Assembly (NCBI RefSeq): GCF_024814355.1 | Contig: NZ_JANUXV010000002.1 | Coordinates: 62,001 to 126,000, forward strand | DNA: 64,000 nucleotides | Direction of reading: 5' to 3' | Source of the DNA: Gleimia sp. 6138-11-ORH1 | GTDB taxonomy: Bacteria; Actinomycetota; Actinomycetes; Actinomycetales; Actinomycetaceae | In this document: piece after piece, positions 39,524-49,496 of the stretch | How positions within the stretch are numbered: the stretch's first letter is position 1 | Layout of the letters: each line of letters starts with the position of its first letter | Notes under the pieces: model-generated | Databases searched by the model: none | What the model was told of the DNA's origin: nothing | What the model saw: only the letters and a program-made list of their open reading frames with translations | Translations under genes and position numbers: made by a program

Positions 39524-39889
39524 AGTTCCCTCTCAATGTGGGCTGCTTTTACTCATATCCCACCGGATTTTGAGCACAGCTGACCCAGGTCTTACGTATC
39601 TACCCTACCTACCCATGATTAACTTGCGCTAAAGCATCTAGATTTGCTTGAAATTCTTGGAAAAATCACGGTGGAGCTTAGGTTCTAATCCAGCGTATTA
39701 AGAAAGGGAGATGTTACGTATTTAAATCGGCATAAATATTCGTGAAACCGCGCACACTAAAGATTTTTCATTTCCTACCCAGCGCAAACTTATCCAGCAA
39801 CACACGGCACAAACTTATCCACAGCTACAAACAACGCCCTCGGAAATGAAATATGCAAACTGAAAAGAGATTCTCAACTCTGCCAACAG
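39524..39889. other. Upstream region of the reductase-nuo operon, with DnaA-box-like sites
   Basis: Noncoding. It must hold the promoter for the long respiratory operon. A perfect DnaA-box consensus TTATCCACA is at 39815-39823 and a near match TTATCCAGC 25 bp away at 39790-39798 in the same orientation, both in the context CAAACTTATCCA. A CGAGGGCG octamer (minus) is at 39835-39842. No terminator is seen after menG. Confidence 0.55.
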
Positions 39890-40627
39890 CTAATCACGGC
39901 GAATGGCACGGTGAATTGCCACCACTCCACCCACATAATTGCGGTACTTAATGTGTTTCCACCCGGCTTCGCGCATCAGTCTTCCCAACTCATCTTGCGC
40001 ATACCAATCTTTCACAGACTCAATGAAATACTCATAAGCCGCTTCAGAAGAAGAAAACCATCCGGCAGCTGGCATCAGCACTTTCCCCAAATAAAAGCGG
40101 TACCCCTTAGCCAAAACTTGATTTTCCAACTGCGAGCTTTCCAAAATAACCAGCCTGCCACCGGTTTTCACCACTCGCGCTAACTCTGCTAAGACTTTAT
40201 CAGTATGGGGAATATTGCGAATACCGAAAGAAATAGTGGCTGCGTCAAAAGCACCATCGGGAAACGGTAGAGAAAGTGCGTTTCCCTGCACAAATGTAAT
40301 TTCCGGGTGCCGTCTTCTTCCCTCCGCGATCATTCCCGCAGAAAGATCGCAGGCAACCAATTCTGCCCCGGTATCCAAAAGAGCAGCCGTGGAACTTCCC
40401 GTTCCCGCTGCCAAATCTAAAACTCGATCTCCTGGACTTACGTCCAAAGCTTCTTTCACAGCCTTACGCCATTTGCGCAACTGTCCCACCGTCATGATTT
40501 CATTCATCAGATCATAGCGTTTAGCAACTTTATCAAACATCCCAGCGATTTCCGCTGGGTGTTTTTCTAACGAAGCGCGGGAAACATCAGCTACTTCAAA
40601 TGACTCACTGAACTCATTACTTGTCAT
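39890..40627 (-). CDS. menG: Demethylmenaquinone methyltransferase
   Basis: SAM-dependent C-methylation of demethylmenaquinone, the last step of menaquinone synthesis, at the membrane surface. 245 residues. MenG/UbiE motifs: MFDKVAKRYDLMNEIMTVG, VLDLAAGTGSSTAAL, SFGIRNIPHTDKVLAEL and the C-terminal YRNYVGGVVAIHRA. It is divergent from menF and upstream of the reductase-nuo operon. Confidence 0.94.
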   Translation of the reverse strand: MTSNEFSESFEVADVSRASLEKHPAEIAGMFDKVAKRYDLMNEIMTVGQLRKWRKAVKEALDVSPGDRVLDLAAGTGSSTAALLDTGAELVACDLSAGMIAEGRRRHPEITFVQGNALSLPFPDGAFDAATISFGIRNIPHTDKVLAELARVVKTGGRLVILESSQLENQVLAKGYRFYLGKVLMPAAGWFSSSEAAYEYFIESVKDWYAQDELGRLMREAGWKHIKYRNYVGGVVAIHRAIRRD

Positions 40628-40720
40628 AGCTATAGTCTTACACGTTCAACACGAAAAATACTAACCCAGCGGGCGGGAGCCGAAAATTCACTTTCGTAAC
40701 TTTATGCGGGTATGGGAAAC

Positions 40721-40726
40721 TATAAT
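40721..40726 (+). promoter_or_regulatory. Candidate -10 element for menF
   Basis: A perfect TATAAT hexamer 84 nt before the menF start codon in the menG-menF divergent region. I found no good -35 hexamer at 16-18 nt, so this is tentative. Confidence 0.35.
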
Positions 40727-40809
40727 CAGTTACTGCGATTTGGCAGTCCCCTAACTCAAGCAGTATTTTCCTATTTCCTCAAATAAGTTGAGCGGCAAAA
40801 GAGGTTATT

Positions 40810-42261
40810 TTGCAACTACACCTGCGGATCCGTCCCCTGAACTTAACAGCAGACACTGACTTTTCAACTGTTTTTTCAGCTCTGTTAGCTGCCTCCACCC
40901 CCGATCCTTTATTAAGCGCTTGGCACGGCCCAGCTGTGGGGGAAACTTCCCAACCTACTTTAGTCGGTTCGGGCGCAGCCGTCGCCGCAGTACTTACCCC
41001 CACAGAAATACTTACCCTCCGCAAACCCAGTCACGCCGGGTTACAAAAACTACTGCAAGTTTTAGCAGAAACTTCATCTGCTGTAGCCGCAGATCTTTCT
41101 TTTCCCTCGCCACAGTTTGCAGCAGCTAGCGAAGTTTGGTCGCAGTTAAACGCCGCGGTTACTGTTAGCAGTGACTCAGTCTCTTTAACTGAGTTTGTTA
41201 GCTTAACTGGGTTTAAAGCACCATTTGCTTTCTTTTCCTTTGGTTTTAGCCCTGGCACCGCCGCAATTATTGTTATTCCTGAACGCACTTTAATTGCAAC
41301 TACTACAGGGATGTGGGAAATAGAAGTTTTAGAAGTGGATGAACCACCTACCGGCTGGGCAGAAAGTTTCCTTTCCTCAGAAGCGGCAACGCGAAAAAAT
41401 CCAGCTCAGCAGGCGAAGATTTCAGATTCGGCGCTTACACAAAGTTCTCCCCTTTCTTCACCGCAGTTTACTTACACTGATGACTCTGCAGCTGATTGGG
41501 AAAAGTCCGTTACGAAACTAATCGCAAGGCTGCGGGCAAAGGAAGCGCAGAAAACGGTGTTGGCTCGCACTGTCACAGTTAAAAGCCAGCGCCCGCTGCA
41601 ACCTAATTGGATACTAGCTCAGCTTAACGAAGCCTACCCAACTACCTGGAAGTTCTCTGTAGCTGGTTTAGTGGGGGCAACCCCGGAAATGCTCGCCGAT
41701 ATACGTGCCGGACAGGTTTTTTCTCGCGTCCTTGCAGGTACTTGCGCTCCGGGAAATGAAGCCTATCTGATAGCTTCTTCAAAAGACTTAGCAGAGCACA
41801 AATTTGCTGCTGAATCAGTGATTCGCGCTTTAGAAACTAAATGTACCCGCTTGCAGGTTTCTCCTGCTCCTTTTGTTCTTCGCCTACCTAATGTGAGTCA
41901 TCTGGCCACGGATGTAACCGGAACTATTCAGAACCAGGCAACGGCGGGGACTTTATTTGAAGTCTTAGGAAGCCTTCACCCCACCGCAGCAGTTTGTGGG
42001 ACTCCCACTGCAGCAGCTTTTAAGCTGATTAACGAATTAGAACTGTCTAGTCGCGGACGTTACGCGGCACCAGTAGGTTGGATTGATGGTGCCGGTAATG
42101 GGGCGGGTGGTTTAGCCCTGCGCTGCGGGCAAATAGACGCCAGTGGATTAAAAATTTCGCTCTACGCCGGTTGTGGGATTATGCCCGATTCTGATCCGGC
42201 AGCTGAGGTGGCTGAAACTCGCGCTAAGTTACGCCCGCTACTTCACGTGTTTAACCTGTAG
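40810..42261 (+). CDS. menF: Isochorismate synthase
   Basis: Converts chorismate to isochorismate, committing it to menaquinone. 483 residues, of the chorismate-binding enzyme superfamily. C-terminal signature segments are GATPEML, VLAGTCAPG, KDLAEHKFAAESV, LPNVSHLATDVTG, HPTAAVCGTPTAAAF, SRGRYAAPVGWIDG and LYAGCGI. The TTG start has GAGG about 6 nt upstream. Family members for siderophore synthesis (EntC, DhbC) look similar; proximity to menG and nuo favours menaquinone. Confidence 0.9.
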   Translation: MQLHLRIRPLNLTADTDFSTVFSALLAASTPDPLLSAWHGPAVGETSQPTLVGSGAAVAAVLTPTEILTLRKPSHAGLQKLLQVLAETSSAVAADLSFPSPQFAAASEVWSQLNAAVTVSSDSVSLTEFVSLTGFKAPFAFFSFGFSPGTAAIIVIPERTLIATTTGMWEIEVLEVDEPPTGWAESFLSSEAATRKNPAQQAKISDSALTQSSPLSSPQFTYTDDSAADWEKSVTKLIARLRAKEAQKTVLARTVTVKSQRPLQPNWILAQLNEAYPTTWKFSVAGLVGATPEMLADIRAGQVFSRVLAGTCAPGNEAYLIASSKDLAEHKFAAESVIRALETKCTRLQVSPAPFVLRLPNVSHLATDVTGTIQNQATAGTLFEVLGSLHPTAAVCGTPTAAAFKLINELELSSRGRYAAPVGWIDGAGNGAGGLALRCGQIDASGLKISLYAGCGIMPDSDPAAEVAETRAKLRPLLHVFNL

Positions 42262-42264
42262 CCT

Positions 42265-43383
42265 TTATCCTGCTGGTTTTTCTGCTGGTTTTTCGGTTTT
42301 GTCTTCAGCTGGTTTCTCCACCGGTTTCGGTTCCGGTTTGGGCACCAGGGTGAGGACTTCGTTTTTGTCAATTAGTTTATCCACGTGTGAGATTGTGGCT
42401 ACGTAGGTGCCCGGCTCGGCTACTGCTCCAGCTTGACAGTTACTCCATACTTTCGCATCCCAGGTGAGATTCATTTTCCAACTCTTATTGGGATTTAAAA
42501 GCAGTGGGATTTGTGCTTCTTCGGCGGCGCAGTTCAGGCTCTCATAAACGTTTACATCACCTGATTTTAGGCTGATTCCAAATCTATTTGCGCCGCCTTC
42601 TAAATAGCAGCTACGAGCAGACTTATTCTTAATATCCACTGTCACGATCCAATGACTACCAACTTGTAAGGTGGTGGCATTTGAGCTGGTGGCAATTTCC
42701 AGGTCTCCCGGCTGACATACTGGCACTGCTAGGGTATCTTCTATTTCGGCTACGGTGGTAGCGGAAGCTTGCATGTTCTTTGTAACTACCTGAAACTGCT
42801 GGTAGATGTAATATACGGCAATTAGCAAGGCAACTAGCAAAATAGCCGCGCCCACGGATTTCCACCAGAAGGAAAAACCCTCCCGACCGGTTGGCTGCTT
42901 CGAGGTAGTGCTCCGCGGTGGCTTATGCCCGTCTCGCCTACTTTTCGCAGCTTGGGCGGATTTTCCTTCCCCTGCCCCTTTCTTTCCCGCCCCCATTTGC
43001 ACAGTGCGAGTTTTAGTTGGGGTTTCTGCGCTTTGTCTACCGGAGGTTCCGGGAGTTTTCTTCCGCTGATTAGGTGGGTTTGGCTGAGCACCCTCTCTTG
43101 GGTTTCTTCTGCGGCCAGCTCCTGTGGATTGAGTTCGCGCTGGCGGGCGTTTGCCTTTTCCGCTTCCTTTGGGGTTGGTTGCGGGAGTTTGTTTTCTGCC
43201 TGTGCGTAGGCTTCGTTCCAGTTCAGTCCGGATATCTTCCCATGATTCTCCGGTTAGCCATTCAGCGTTGTCAGCAGAAGTTCTTTTTCTTTCTCGAGGG
43301 CGGCGGTTAAATCTTTCCACATCATCCATATCGCGCATACTCTTATCCTTTGGAAGCTCGTTAGCACTGATTTTATCGTTCAA
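42265..43383 (-). CDS. Basic, disordered single-pass membrane protein of unknown function
   Basis: Not recognised. 372 residues. About 1-165 are hydrophilic and very rich in Arg, Lys, Pro, Gly and Thr (RPRERKRTSAD, PRSTTSKQPTGRE), probably cytoplasmic and disordered. One membrane helix lies near 172-192 (SVGAAILLVALLIAVYYIY). The outer part, about 200-345, has four cysteines (VCQPGD, SCYLEGG, LNCAAEE, SNCQAG), suggesting two disulfides in a beta-rich domain. The tail is a Lys/Pro/Glu repeat (EKPAE, DKTEKPAEKPAG). It overlaps the DUF3180-type gene by 4 nt, so it belongs to the folate block transcript. Confidence 0.75.
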   Translation of the reverse strand: MNDKISANELPKDKSMRDMDDVERFNRRPRERKRTSADNAEWLTGESWEDIRTELERSLRTGRKQTPATNPKGSGKGKRPPARTQSTGAGRRRNPREGAQPNPPNQRKKTPGTSGRQSAETPTKTRTVQMGAGKKGAGEGKSAQAAKSRRDGHKPPRSTTSKQPTGREGFSFWWKSVGAAILLVALLIAVYYIYQQFQVVTKNMQASATTVAEIEDTLAVPVCQPGDLEIATSSNATTLQVGSHWIVTVDIKNKSARSCYLEGGANRFGISLKSGDVNVYESLNCAAEEAQIPLLLNPNKSWKMNLTWDAKVWSNCQAGAVAEPGTYVATISHVDKLIDKNEVLTLVPKPEPKPVEKPAEDKTEKPAEKPAG

Positions 43384-43856
43384 CCTTGTGCAGGTGTGGG
43401 ATTAGCGGCGACGGGTGTTTCGTCGTCGTCATCTAAACGACACCAGTATTCAGTAAGCAGAGCGCTTCCTAGGAAAATAAGGGTGGTTATTGCGACCAGG
43501 AGATTTTCTATTAGTACTGGGAATCTGGCGAAGTAAACTGTGTGTGCTAAGAGGGGGAGGGAAATTCCCACATACCAGCCCAGCATGATTGCGGCGGTCC
43601 AGGCTGAGGCAACTGCCGCTTGCGCGATTCTTAAAGCTACGGTACCTCGATAACGGGCTTTACCATTTTCAGGGGTTCTTACTCCCCACCCCAGGTAGAG
43701 CAAGATTATTGATAATCCAAGAAAAAGTAGTCCGTTAAGCCAGTTTGCTTGTGGGATGGCGTAAGCGCTTACTAATAGGAAATAGCAGATCAGGTACCCA
43801 AAAAATGCCGTCACTAAAATTGGGATTAAGAGTAGTTTCCAACTTAGTGGTTTCAT
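43380..43856 (-). CDS. DUF3180-type integral membrane protein
   Basis: 158-residue protein with four hydrophobic segments (about 7-28, 40-58, 80-98, 112-133) and an acidic end (RLDDDDETP). Length, topology and position right after folK match the actinobacterial DUF3180 family, whose function is unknown. It is 15 bp after the folB-folK fusion and overlaps the next gene by 4 nt. Confidence 0.75.
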   Translation of the reverse strand: MKPLSWKLLLIPILVTAFFGYLICYFLLVSAYAIPQANWLNGLLFLGLSIILLYLGWGVRTPENGKARYRGTVALRIAQAAVASAWTAAIMLGWYVGISLPLLAHTVYFARFPVLIENLLVAITTLIFLGSALLTEYWCRLDDDDETPVAANPTPAQG

Positions 43857-43871
43857 CTTCTGGTCTTTCGA

Positions 43872-45809
43872 TTACTCGTCGTCTGTTAAGGCGTCTAATG
43901 AAGTCACTGTCCAGGGGGAAAACCCGAAGTCATCAGTGGTTTTTTCTTCATTGCGCGGAGTGACTGGTGTTGCTCCGGTGGGCGCAGGGCGAAGAATCTG
44001 CCTGCGTTTTAAGCGGGAAGTAAAGTTGGTGCTTTCTGGATCTGAGTTTGTTTCCGCATTTTCTGTAAAGTAAGTTTGCTGTTCTGCAGCGGTTTTTGCA
44101 TTTTCTTCAGTATCTGCTGGTTGTTGCTGCGCAGCTTGGTTAAGTTGGTCTTCTACAATTCGCGGTTCAGGCGGGGTAACCACTTTTTTCCAAGAGGGCA
44201 TTTTCCTTGATTGGGTGGGGGTTTCCGGAACGATACCGTGAATTAGGTCTTCAAAATCTGGTTGTTGTGGGACTGGTTTAGCCTCTGCAACCGGTTTTTG
44301 TATTTCAGTGACGGGTTTTGTCACTTCAATACGCGGTTTTGGTTCTTCAACAGTAGGTTTTTTTGCCTCAACTTCAAAGATGCGTGGTTCTTCTGGAGTA
44401 TTTACCGGTTCTGGTTTAGCTTCAATTTTCTCTGGAATTACCGGGGCTACTGGGGCTACTGGGGTTTGCTGGTAGTCGCGTAAACGTGGTTTCGGTAATT
44501 CGGGTGCTGCTGAAATTTTTGGAGCTACGTTTTCTGGCTTATTTTTTCGAGCTGCGGCGATTCTTTCTTGTGCTTCCTTCAGTTCTTTTTCGATCCGGAA
44601 ACGACGAATTTCCCATTCTCGGTCAATCTGGTGTTTGGTAAGTAACCATTCTGTTTGCATTCGGGCGCGTTTGCCGGCCAGTTCCGCAAAAATGGGAGAT
44701 TCACTTTCAGTTTCAGAGGTATCTAAGTAGGTGCGTCGAATGCTACCAGTGTCTACGGTAGCTTCAGTGGGTGTTTCAAGTGGTTTATTTGGCGCTAGGG
44801 TGCGCGGTTTAGTCTCCGGCACTGGTGTTTCTACTACCGCTACCGGTTTTGAGAAAGCTCCGGCGAGGGCGGCTTCAACCCATTCTTCCGCTAGTTGTTC
44901 AACTGTCTGATCTAAAACTTGCTTTACTAGTACCTCTACCCGGCCGTGCCGACCAACGCTAGCTTGCGGATCGATTTGATTCCACGGTTGGAGGACAAAT
45001 GCTCGTTCATGTGCACGGGGGTGTGGCAAGGTGAGTGTTTCTGTCTCGCAGTGCAGTTGCCCGTAATCGAGGATGTCCAGATCAAGTACGCGCGCTTCCC
45101 ACCGAGTTTTCCGAACCCGCCCTGCTTTAGCTTCCAAACGATGAAGATTAGCTAATAGTTGCAGGGGGCTTAAGGTGGTTTTTATTTCAATAACTGCGTT
45201 GAAATAGTCTGGTTGGGGTGCTTGTTGGGGTTGCAGCACCGGCGCTGTTTTGAACAGTCCAGACACTGCGGTAACAGCAATTTCTGCAGTGTTATCCAGG
45301 TTGATAATTGTCTGTGCTAATGTACGCGGAGCGTCACCTAGATTTGCTCCTAAAGCAATTACTGCGGTGACTGCTTCGGCTGGTTTTTGGGCAAGATTAA
45401 CTTCGGTAACTTTGGGAAGGGGGTTTTGCGCTAACCAGGCTTTGGTACGCCGAATATTCAATGAGATATCGCTAAACTGTACTTCTAATGGTGCCTGGGG
45501 TTTGTGAACGTGTACATTAACAGCCGCTACCGGGGGGTAGTCCAATACTTTTCTGGCGATAGTTTCCGCCAGTGATTCCAGAAGATTTACCGGGGTTCCC
45601 TGCAAGATGTTAGCAACATCTTTAGCTACCTGCGAATAATCCACTGTGTAGTAAAGGTCATCGGTGGCAGCGGCTTGGCGAATATCTACTTCCAGCACTA
45701 TATCGACTGAAAAATGCTGTCCCTGAGTTTTCTCCTGAGGGTAGACTCCGTGTAAGCCAAAAGCGGTGATCCCTTTGATAGTAATCAAATCATAGACTGG
45801 CTGTTCCAA
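43872..45809 (-). CDS. folK: Bifunctional dihydroneopterin aldolase / HPPK (FolB-FolK) with long disordered tail
   Basis: Two consecutive folate-pathway enzymes in one chain of about 645 residues. FolB spans about 5-125 (ITAFGLHGVYPQEKTQGQ, NLLESLAETIARKVL). FolK spans about 145-310 (VIALGANLGDAPRTL, YFNAVIEIKT, RWEARVLDLDILDYG, PHPRAHERAFVLQPW). The remaining ~325 residues are low-complexity Pro/Glu/Lys with one charged helical stretch near 385-440 (RRFRIEKELKEAQERIAAARK). I prefer the TTG at 45809 because GGGGG lies 4 nt before it; an ATG at 45824 is possible. It lies in the folE-folP-folBK order typical of actinobacteria. Confidence 0.9.
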   Translation of the reverse strand: MEQPVYDLITIKGITAFGLHGVYPQEKTQGQHFSVDIVLEVDIRQAAATDDLYYTVDYSQVAKDVANILQGTPVNLLESLAETIARKVLDYPPVAAVNVHVHKPQAPLEVQFSDISLNIRRTKAWLAQNPLPKVTEVNLAQKPAEAVTAVIALGANLGDAPRTLAQTIINLDNTAEIAVTAVSGLFKTAPVLQPQQAPQPDYFNAVIEIKTTLSPLQLLANLHRLEAKAGRVRKTRWEARVLDLDILDYGQLHCETETLTLPHPRAHERAFVLQPWNQIDPQASVGRHGRVEVLVKQVLDQTVEQLAEEWVEAALAGAFSKPVAVVETPVPETKPRTLAPNKPLETPTEATVDTGSIRRTYLDTSETESESPIFAELAGKRARMQTEWLLTKHQIDREWEIRRFRIEKELKEAQERIAAARKNKPENVAPKISAAPELPKPRLRDYQQTPVAPVAPVIPEKIEAKPEPVNTPEEPRIFEVEAKKPTVEEPKPRIEVTKPVTEIQKPVAEAKPVPQQPDFEDLIHGIVPETPTQSRKMPSWKKVVTPPEPRIVEDQLNQAAQQQPADTEENAKTAAEQQTYFTENAETNSDPESTNFTSRLKRRQILRPAPTGATPVTPRNEEKTTDDFGFSPWTVTSLDALTDDE

Positions 45810-45919
45810 CGGTCCCCCTCTCATTTGCCGACAGATAATTCTTTCGCATTTTATACCTCCCCATTTTATACCAAGTTTTCATGATTGCTTGGTTCCTCTA
45901 TCTGGGGAAGTATTTTGTA

Positions 45920-46819
45920 TTAAGTTCGTAAGCGGTGGACTACTTCAATTGCGGCTCGGCTAGCGGCTGGTTCGTGTACGCGAACTGCCCAAGCGCCGAT
46001 TTGTGCGGCGATAACTGAAGTAGCTGCAGTTAGTTCATCAACTCCAACGGTAACTGGTTGCGTTTGGTTTGCTAACTGTAGGCTTAAGTCTTTCAACATA
46101 CGCTTACGAGAGGTGCCCAGCAGGATCGGATAATCGAAGGCTGCTTTAACCTGTTCAATTTCGCGGAGGAGTTGCCATGAAGCTGTTACGTCTTTTGCGA
46201 ATCCGAACCCCGGGTCAATAATGATCTGTTCTGGATTTACTCCATGGGTAAGTACTTGCTGCACCTGTTCATTAAGTTCTTTGATGAGGGTGCTGGTCAC
46301 GTTGTGAGTGAGTAGGTGCTCTGAATCAGTGCCGGGGAAGCCCCGCCAATGTTGAATCACGCATAGGGCGTTAGATTCTGCCATCACCGTAGCCATCTGC
46401 GGGTCAAAGCAGGCTCCGGAAATGTCGTTGATGATGGCTGCTCCTGCCATAACGCATTGTTTTGCTGTTTGTGCGTGAACAGTGTCTACGGATACTTTAA
46501 ATCCACTTTCGGCTAAGGTTTGCACTACCTGTAAGACGCGGTTAAGTTCTTCACTTACTGTTATTCGGTTACTTCCCGGGCGTGTCGATTCGCCGCCCAC
46601 GTCAATCAAATCTGCACCTTGCTCGCGTAAATAATGGGCTCGTTCAAGGGCGGCGGGCAGCTGATTCCATTTGCCCCCATCGGAAAAGGAGTCCGGGGTG
46701 ACGTTGAGAATCCCCATCACTAAAGTACGCTGGGGGAAATCCCCCTGTCTGCGGGTAGGCTGGGTTGAGCTGGTTTCCTCTCTTGAGGTATCCCCTTTTC
46801 TTAAGGTGTCCTCTTTCAT
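45920..46819 (-). CDS. folP: Dihydropteroate synthase
   Basis: Joins 4-aminobenzoate to hydroxymethyl-dihydropterin diphosphate; the sulfonamide target. 299 residues. Motifs: [55 protein letters not shown] and the final RVHEPAA. The first ~30 residues are hydrophilic and variable. Its start overlaps the folE stop by 4 nt. Confidence 0.96.
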   Translation of the reverse strand: MKEDTLRKGDTSREETSSTQPTRRQGDFPQRTLVMGILNVTPDSFSDGGKWNQLPAALERAHYLREQGADLIDVGGESTRPGSNRITVSEELNRVLQVVQTLAESGFKVSVDTVHAQTAKQCVMAGAAIINDISGACFDPQMATVMAESNALCVIQHWRGFPGTDSEHLLTHNVTSTLIKELNEQVQQVLTHGVNPEQIIIDPGFGFAKDVTASWQLLREIEQVKAAFDYPILLGTSRKRMLKDLSLQLANQTQPVTVGVDELTAATSVIAAQIGAWAVRVHEPAASRAAIEVVHRLRT

Positions 46820-47388
46820 GCGCGCCGGCCACCCATCACTAAATGCATCATTTCTTGTCGCGTTGCAGGATTATTCATGATTCCGCAGAGTTTGGAAGTT
46901 ACGGTGGATGCACCTGGTTTACGAATTCCCCGCATTGTCATACACATATGTTCAGCTTCCATGATTACGCAGACTCCCATTGGATCTAGTTTTTCTACCA
47001 GAGCCTGTGCGATTTGGGTGGTTAAGCGTTCTTGTACCTGGGGTCTACGGGCATATCCTTCTACCAGACGCGCCAGTTTAGAAAGTCCGGTGACGCGGTT
47101 ATTTCGCGGAATGTAGGCAACGTGTGCGCGCCCATAGAACGGAAGTAAATGATGTTCGCAAACTGAATGAAACTCAATGTCTCTGACAAGTACCATTTCG
47201 TCAGTTTCAACGGTAAAGACTTTATCCAGATGTTGCGCCGGGTCTTCTCTTAAACCTGAAAGTATTTCTTTCCAAGCTCGGGCAACTCTCGCTGGAGTTT
47301 CTGCTAAGCCTTCTCTTTGGGGGTCTTCACCCACTGCCTGCAGTAAAGCTAAAACTGCTTTTTCTGCAGCAGCTTCATCAAAGTTCAC
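46816..47388 (-). CDS. folE: GTP cyclohydrolase I
   Basis: First enzyme of tetrahydrofolate synthesis: GTP to dihydroneopterin triphosphate. About 190 residues. Motifs: [40 protein letters not shown] with the zinc Cys/His, [31 protein letters not shown] with the second zinc Cys, and the TSKLCG segment. I prefer the GTG at 47388, 1 nt after the ftsH stop, because GGGGAAGG precedes it. An ATG at 47427 would overlap ftsH by 38 nt and lacks a ribosome site. Confidence 0.95.
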   Translation of the reverse strand: MNFDEAAAEKAVLALLQAVGEDPQREGLAETPARVARAWKEILSGLREDPAQHLDKVFTVETDEMVLVRDIEFHSVCEHHLLPFYGRAHVAYIPRNNRVTGLSKLARLVEGYARRPQVQERLTTQIAQALVEKLDPMGVCVIMEAEHMCMTMRGIRKPGASTVTSKLCGIMNNPATRQEMMHLVMGGRRA

Positions 47389-47389
47389 G

Positions 47390-49474
47390 TCAGTGGCCTT
47401 CCCCTGCTTGATTTGGATCAGCTTCATGAGGGACTTCAGTAATCGGATTTTCAGCTTGTTCAGTTAGACTATCTGTCTCGGCTTTCGGTAGTTCCCCAAA
47501 GAATGCTCCCTCTACGGCTGCATCTGCCTGATAGTTCCAAACGGGGCGTTCTGGTTGTTTAACTAAAGCGGTGAAGATCTCAGCCAGGTCATGTTCTAAG
47601 AGAGTTTCTTCATCCAATAGACGCTGCGCTAAGGTGTCTAATACTTTGCGGTTACGGGAGAGGATTTCCCAGGCTTCACGCATAGCGTTATCTAACAGGA
47701 CTCTGACTTCTTTATCCACGGCAGCTGCGGTTTCTGGTGACATGGGGTGAGTTTCTCTACTTCCCCCAGCTGGCCCGAAGGGATTGCTATCTGCTTTCCC
47801 AAGTTTCGCCAGCCCTAAGGATGAGGACATACCGTAGTCAGCCACAAGTGCGTAAGCTGTGGATGTTACCTTCTCAATGTCATTAGAAGCTCCGGTGGAA
47901 GGATCTTGGAACACCAGTTCTTCGGCTACACGACCACCTAAACCGTAAACCAGATCATCTAATAATTGGTTACGAGTTTTTGAATAGCGATCCTCTGTTG
48001 GCATTACCATGGTGTAGCCTAAAGCCCGCCCTCGAGGAAGAATAGTCACTTTGGTAACTGGAGCTGAATATCTTGAAGCTGCCGCGCAGATTGCGTGTCC
48101 AGCTTCGTGGTATGCAGTTACTGCCCGGTCGTGTTCGTTCATCACTCGAGTTCGCTTTTGCGGGCCTGCCAACACACGGTCAATAGCTTCATCAATTGCC
48201 CGCATATCAATCAAATCTGCGTGGCTGCGGGCCGTGAGCAAAGCCGCTTCATTAAGTACGTTTGCTAAGTCTGCACCGGTGAAACCGGGGGTGCGTTTCG
48301 CGATCAGTTGCAGATCCACATCTGAAGTTAAGGGCTTACCCTGAGCGTGTACGCGAAGAATCGCTTCACGCCCCTTCATATCGGGTGCATCAACTGGGAT
48401 CTGTCGATCAAAACGACCGGGCCGAAGCAGGGCTGAGTCCAAAACGTCTGGACGGTTAGTGGCGGCGATTACCAGGAGGTTAGTGGTCGCATCAAAACCG
48501 TCCATTTCGACTAGCATCTGGTTAAGGGTTTGGTCGCGTTCATCTGAACCGCCCCCGTAGCCACTGCCACGATGACGTCCAACTGCGTCGATTTCATCAA
48601 TGAAGATAATCGCCGGAGCTGCCTTTTTTGCCATATCGAAAAGGTCGCGCACGCGAGAAGCGCCCATACCGACGTAAAGTTCCATAAACTCAGAACCAGA
48701 TACTGAGAAGAAAGGCACTTCAGCTTCTCCGGCAACAGCTTTCGCTAAAAGAGTTTTACCAGTTCCCGGAGGCCCGTATAAAAGTACCCCGCGAGGCACT
48801 TTAGCGCCGACTTTCTGATAGCGTTCAGCATTAGCTAAAAAGTTCTTAATTTCTTCAAGTTCTTCTACTGCTTCATCAGCTCCGGCTACGTCAGTAAATC
48901 GTACGTTAGGGCGTTCTTTGTTGAAGTCACGTTTCTTCTTCCCCCCTAACATTCCTCCGCCAACGCCGTTAAAGCGCGTCATGAAGAAGTAGAAAATACC
49001 CACCAAAATAAACATTGGGAGCATCAGGGTAAACAGGTTCATCAAAAATGATGGCTGCGGATTAGAAACGTCATAACCCTGCTTAAGTTTCTTATCCGAG
49101 ATGATTTTAAGAACATCTGGACCCTGGTCTTGAGAGAATGTGAAAGCCACAAAAGTTCCATGATTAACTTCACGGTCTTCTGGGTGAGTCGGCTTATGCA
49201 CATACGCTTTATCTAGTTTCAAGGTGGCAAAACGAGTGGTATCGTTTACGCTCACTGCTTGCACAGTGTCACCTTTTAATAGTTCAAGCGCCTCAGAAGT
49301 TTTTATAACTGATGGTTGAAATAGAGCCCACAAAGCCCACAGGGTAATGCTAAATAATGCTAACGGGATTAGCAGTATCCCAATTTTCCGAGAATCTAGC
49401 TTCTTTTTTTCTTCCGAAGGCTTCCCTTCAGGAGTAGATCCTGAGGACGGAGAATTTTGCGGTTTCTTAGCCAC
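47390..49474 (-). CDS. ftsH: ATP-dependent membrane zinc protease FtsH
   Basis: Membrane-anchored AAA+ protease degrading short-lived and misassembled proteins. 694 residues. Two transmembrane helices (about 31-52 and 145-166) flank an extracellular domain. The AAA module has Walker [14 protein letters not shown], Walker [13 protein letters not shown] and the second region of homology [20 protein letters not shown]. The zinc site is in YHEAGHAI. The start is GTG. The Glu/Pro-rich tail (about 655-694) is variable in the family. It lies in the conserved hpt-ftsH-folE order. Confidence 0.96.
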   Translation of the reverse strand: MAKKPQNSPSSGSTPEGKPSEEKKKLDSRKIGILLIPLALFSITLWALWALFQPSVIKTSEALELLKGDTVQAVSVNDTTRFATLKLDKAYVHKPTHPEDREVNHGTFVAFTFSQDQGPDVLKIISDKKLKQGYDVSNPQPSFLMNLFTLMLPMFILVGIFYFFMTRFNGVGGGMLGGKKKRDFNKERPNVRFTDVAGADEAVEELEEIKNFLANAERYQKVGAKVPRGVLLYGPPGTGKTLLAKAVAGEAEVPFFSVSGSEFMELYVGMGASRVRDLFDMAKKAAPAIIFIDEIDAVGRHRGSGYGGGSDERDQTLNQMLVEMDGFDATTNLLVIAATNRPDVLDSALLRPGRFDRQIPVDAPDMKGREAILRVHAQGKPLTSDVDLQLIAKRTPGFTGADLANVLNEAALLTARSHADLIDMRAIDEAIDRVLAGPQKRTRVMNEHDRAVTAYHEAGHAICAAASRYSAPVTKVTILPRGRALGYTMVMPTEDRYSKTRNQLLDDLVYGLGGRVAEELVFQDPSTGASNDIEKVTSTAYALVADYGMSSSLGLAKLGKADSNPFGPAGGSRETHPMSPETAAAVDKEVRVLLDNAMREAWEILSRNRKVLDTLAQRLLDEETLLEHDLAEIFTALVKQPERPVWNYQADAAVEGAFFGELPKAETDSLTEQAENPITEVPHEADPNQAGEGH

Positions 49475-49496
49475 CTAATCAGTTACCTTTCATTTT

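Noticed and set aside
39790-39823. Chromosome replication origin
   Set aside because: Only one perfect DnaA box and one near match, with no dnaA, dnaN or recF nearby.
46816-47427. folE start at the ATG at 47427
   Set aside because: It would overlap ftsH by 38 nt and has no ribosome site; the GTG at 47388 has GGGGAAGG and a family-like N-terminus.
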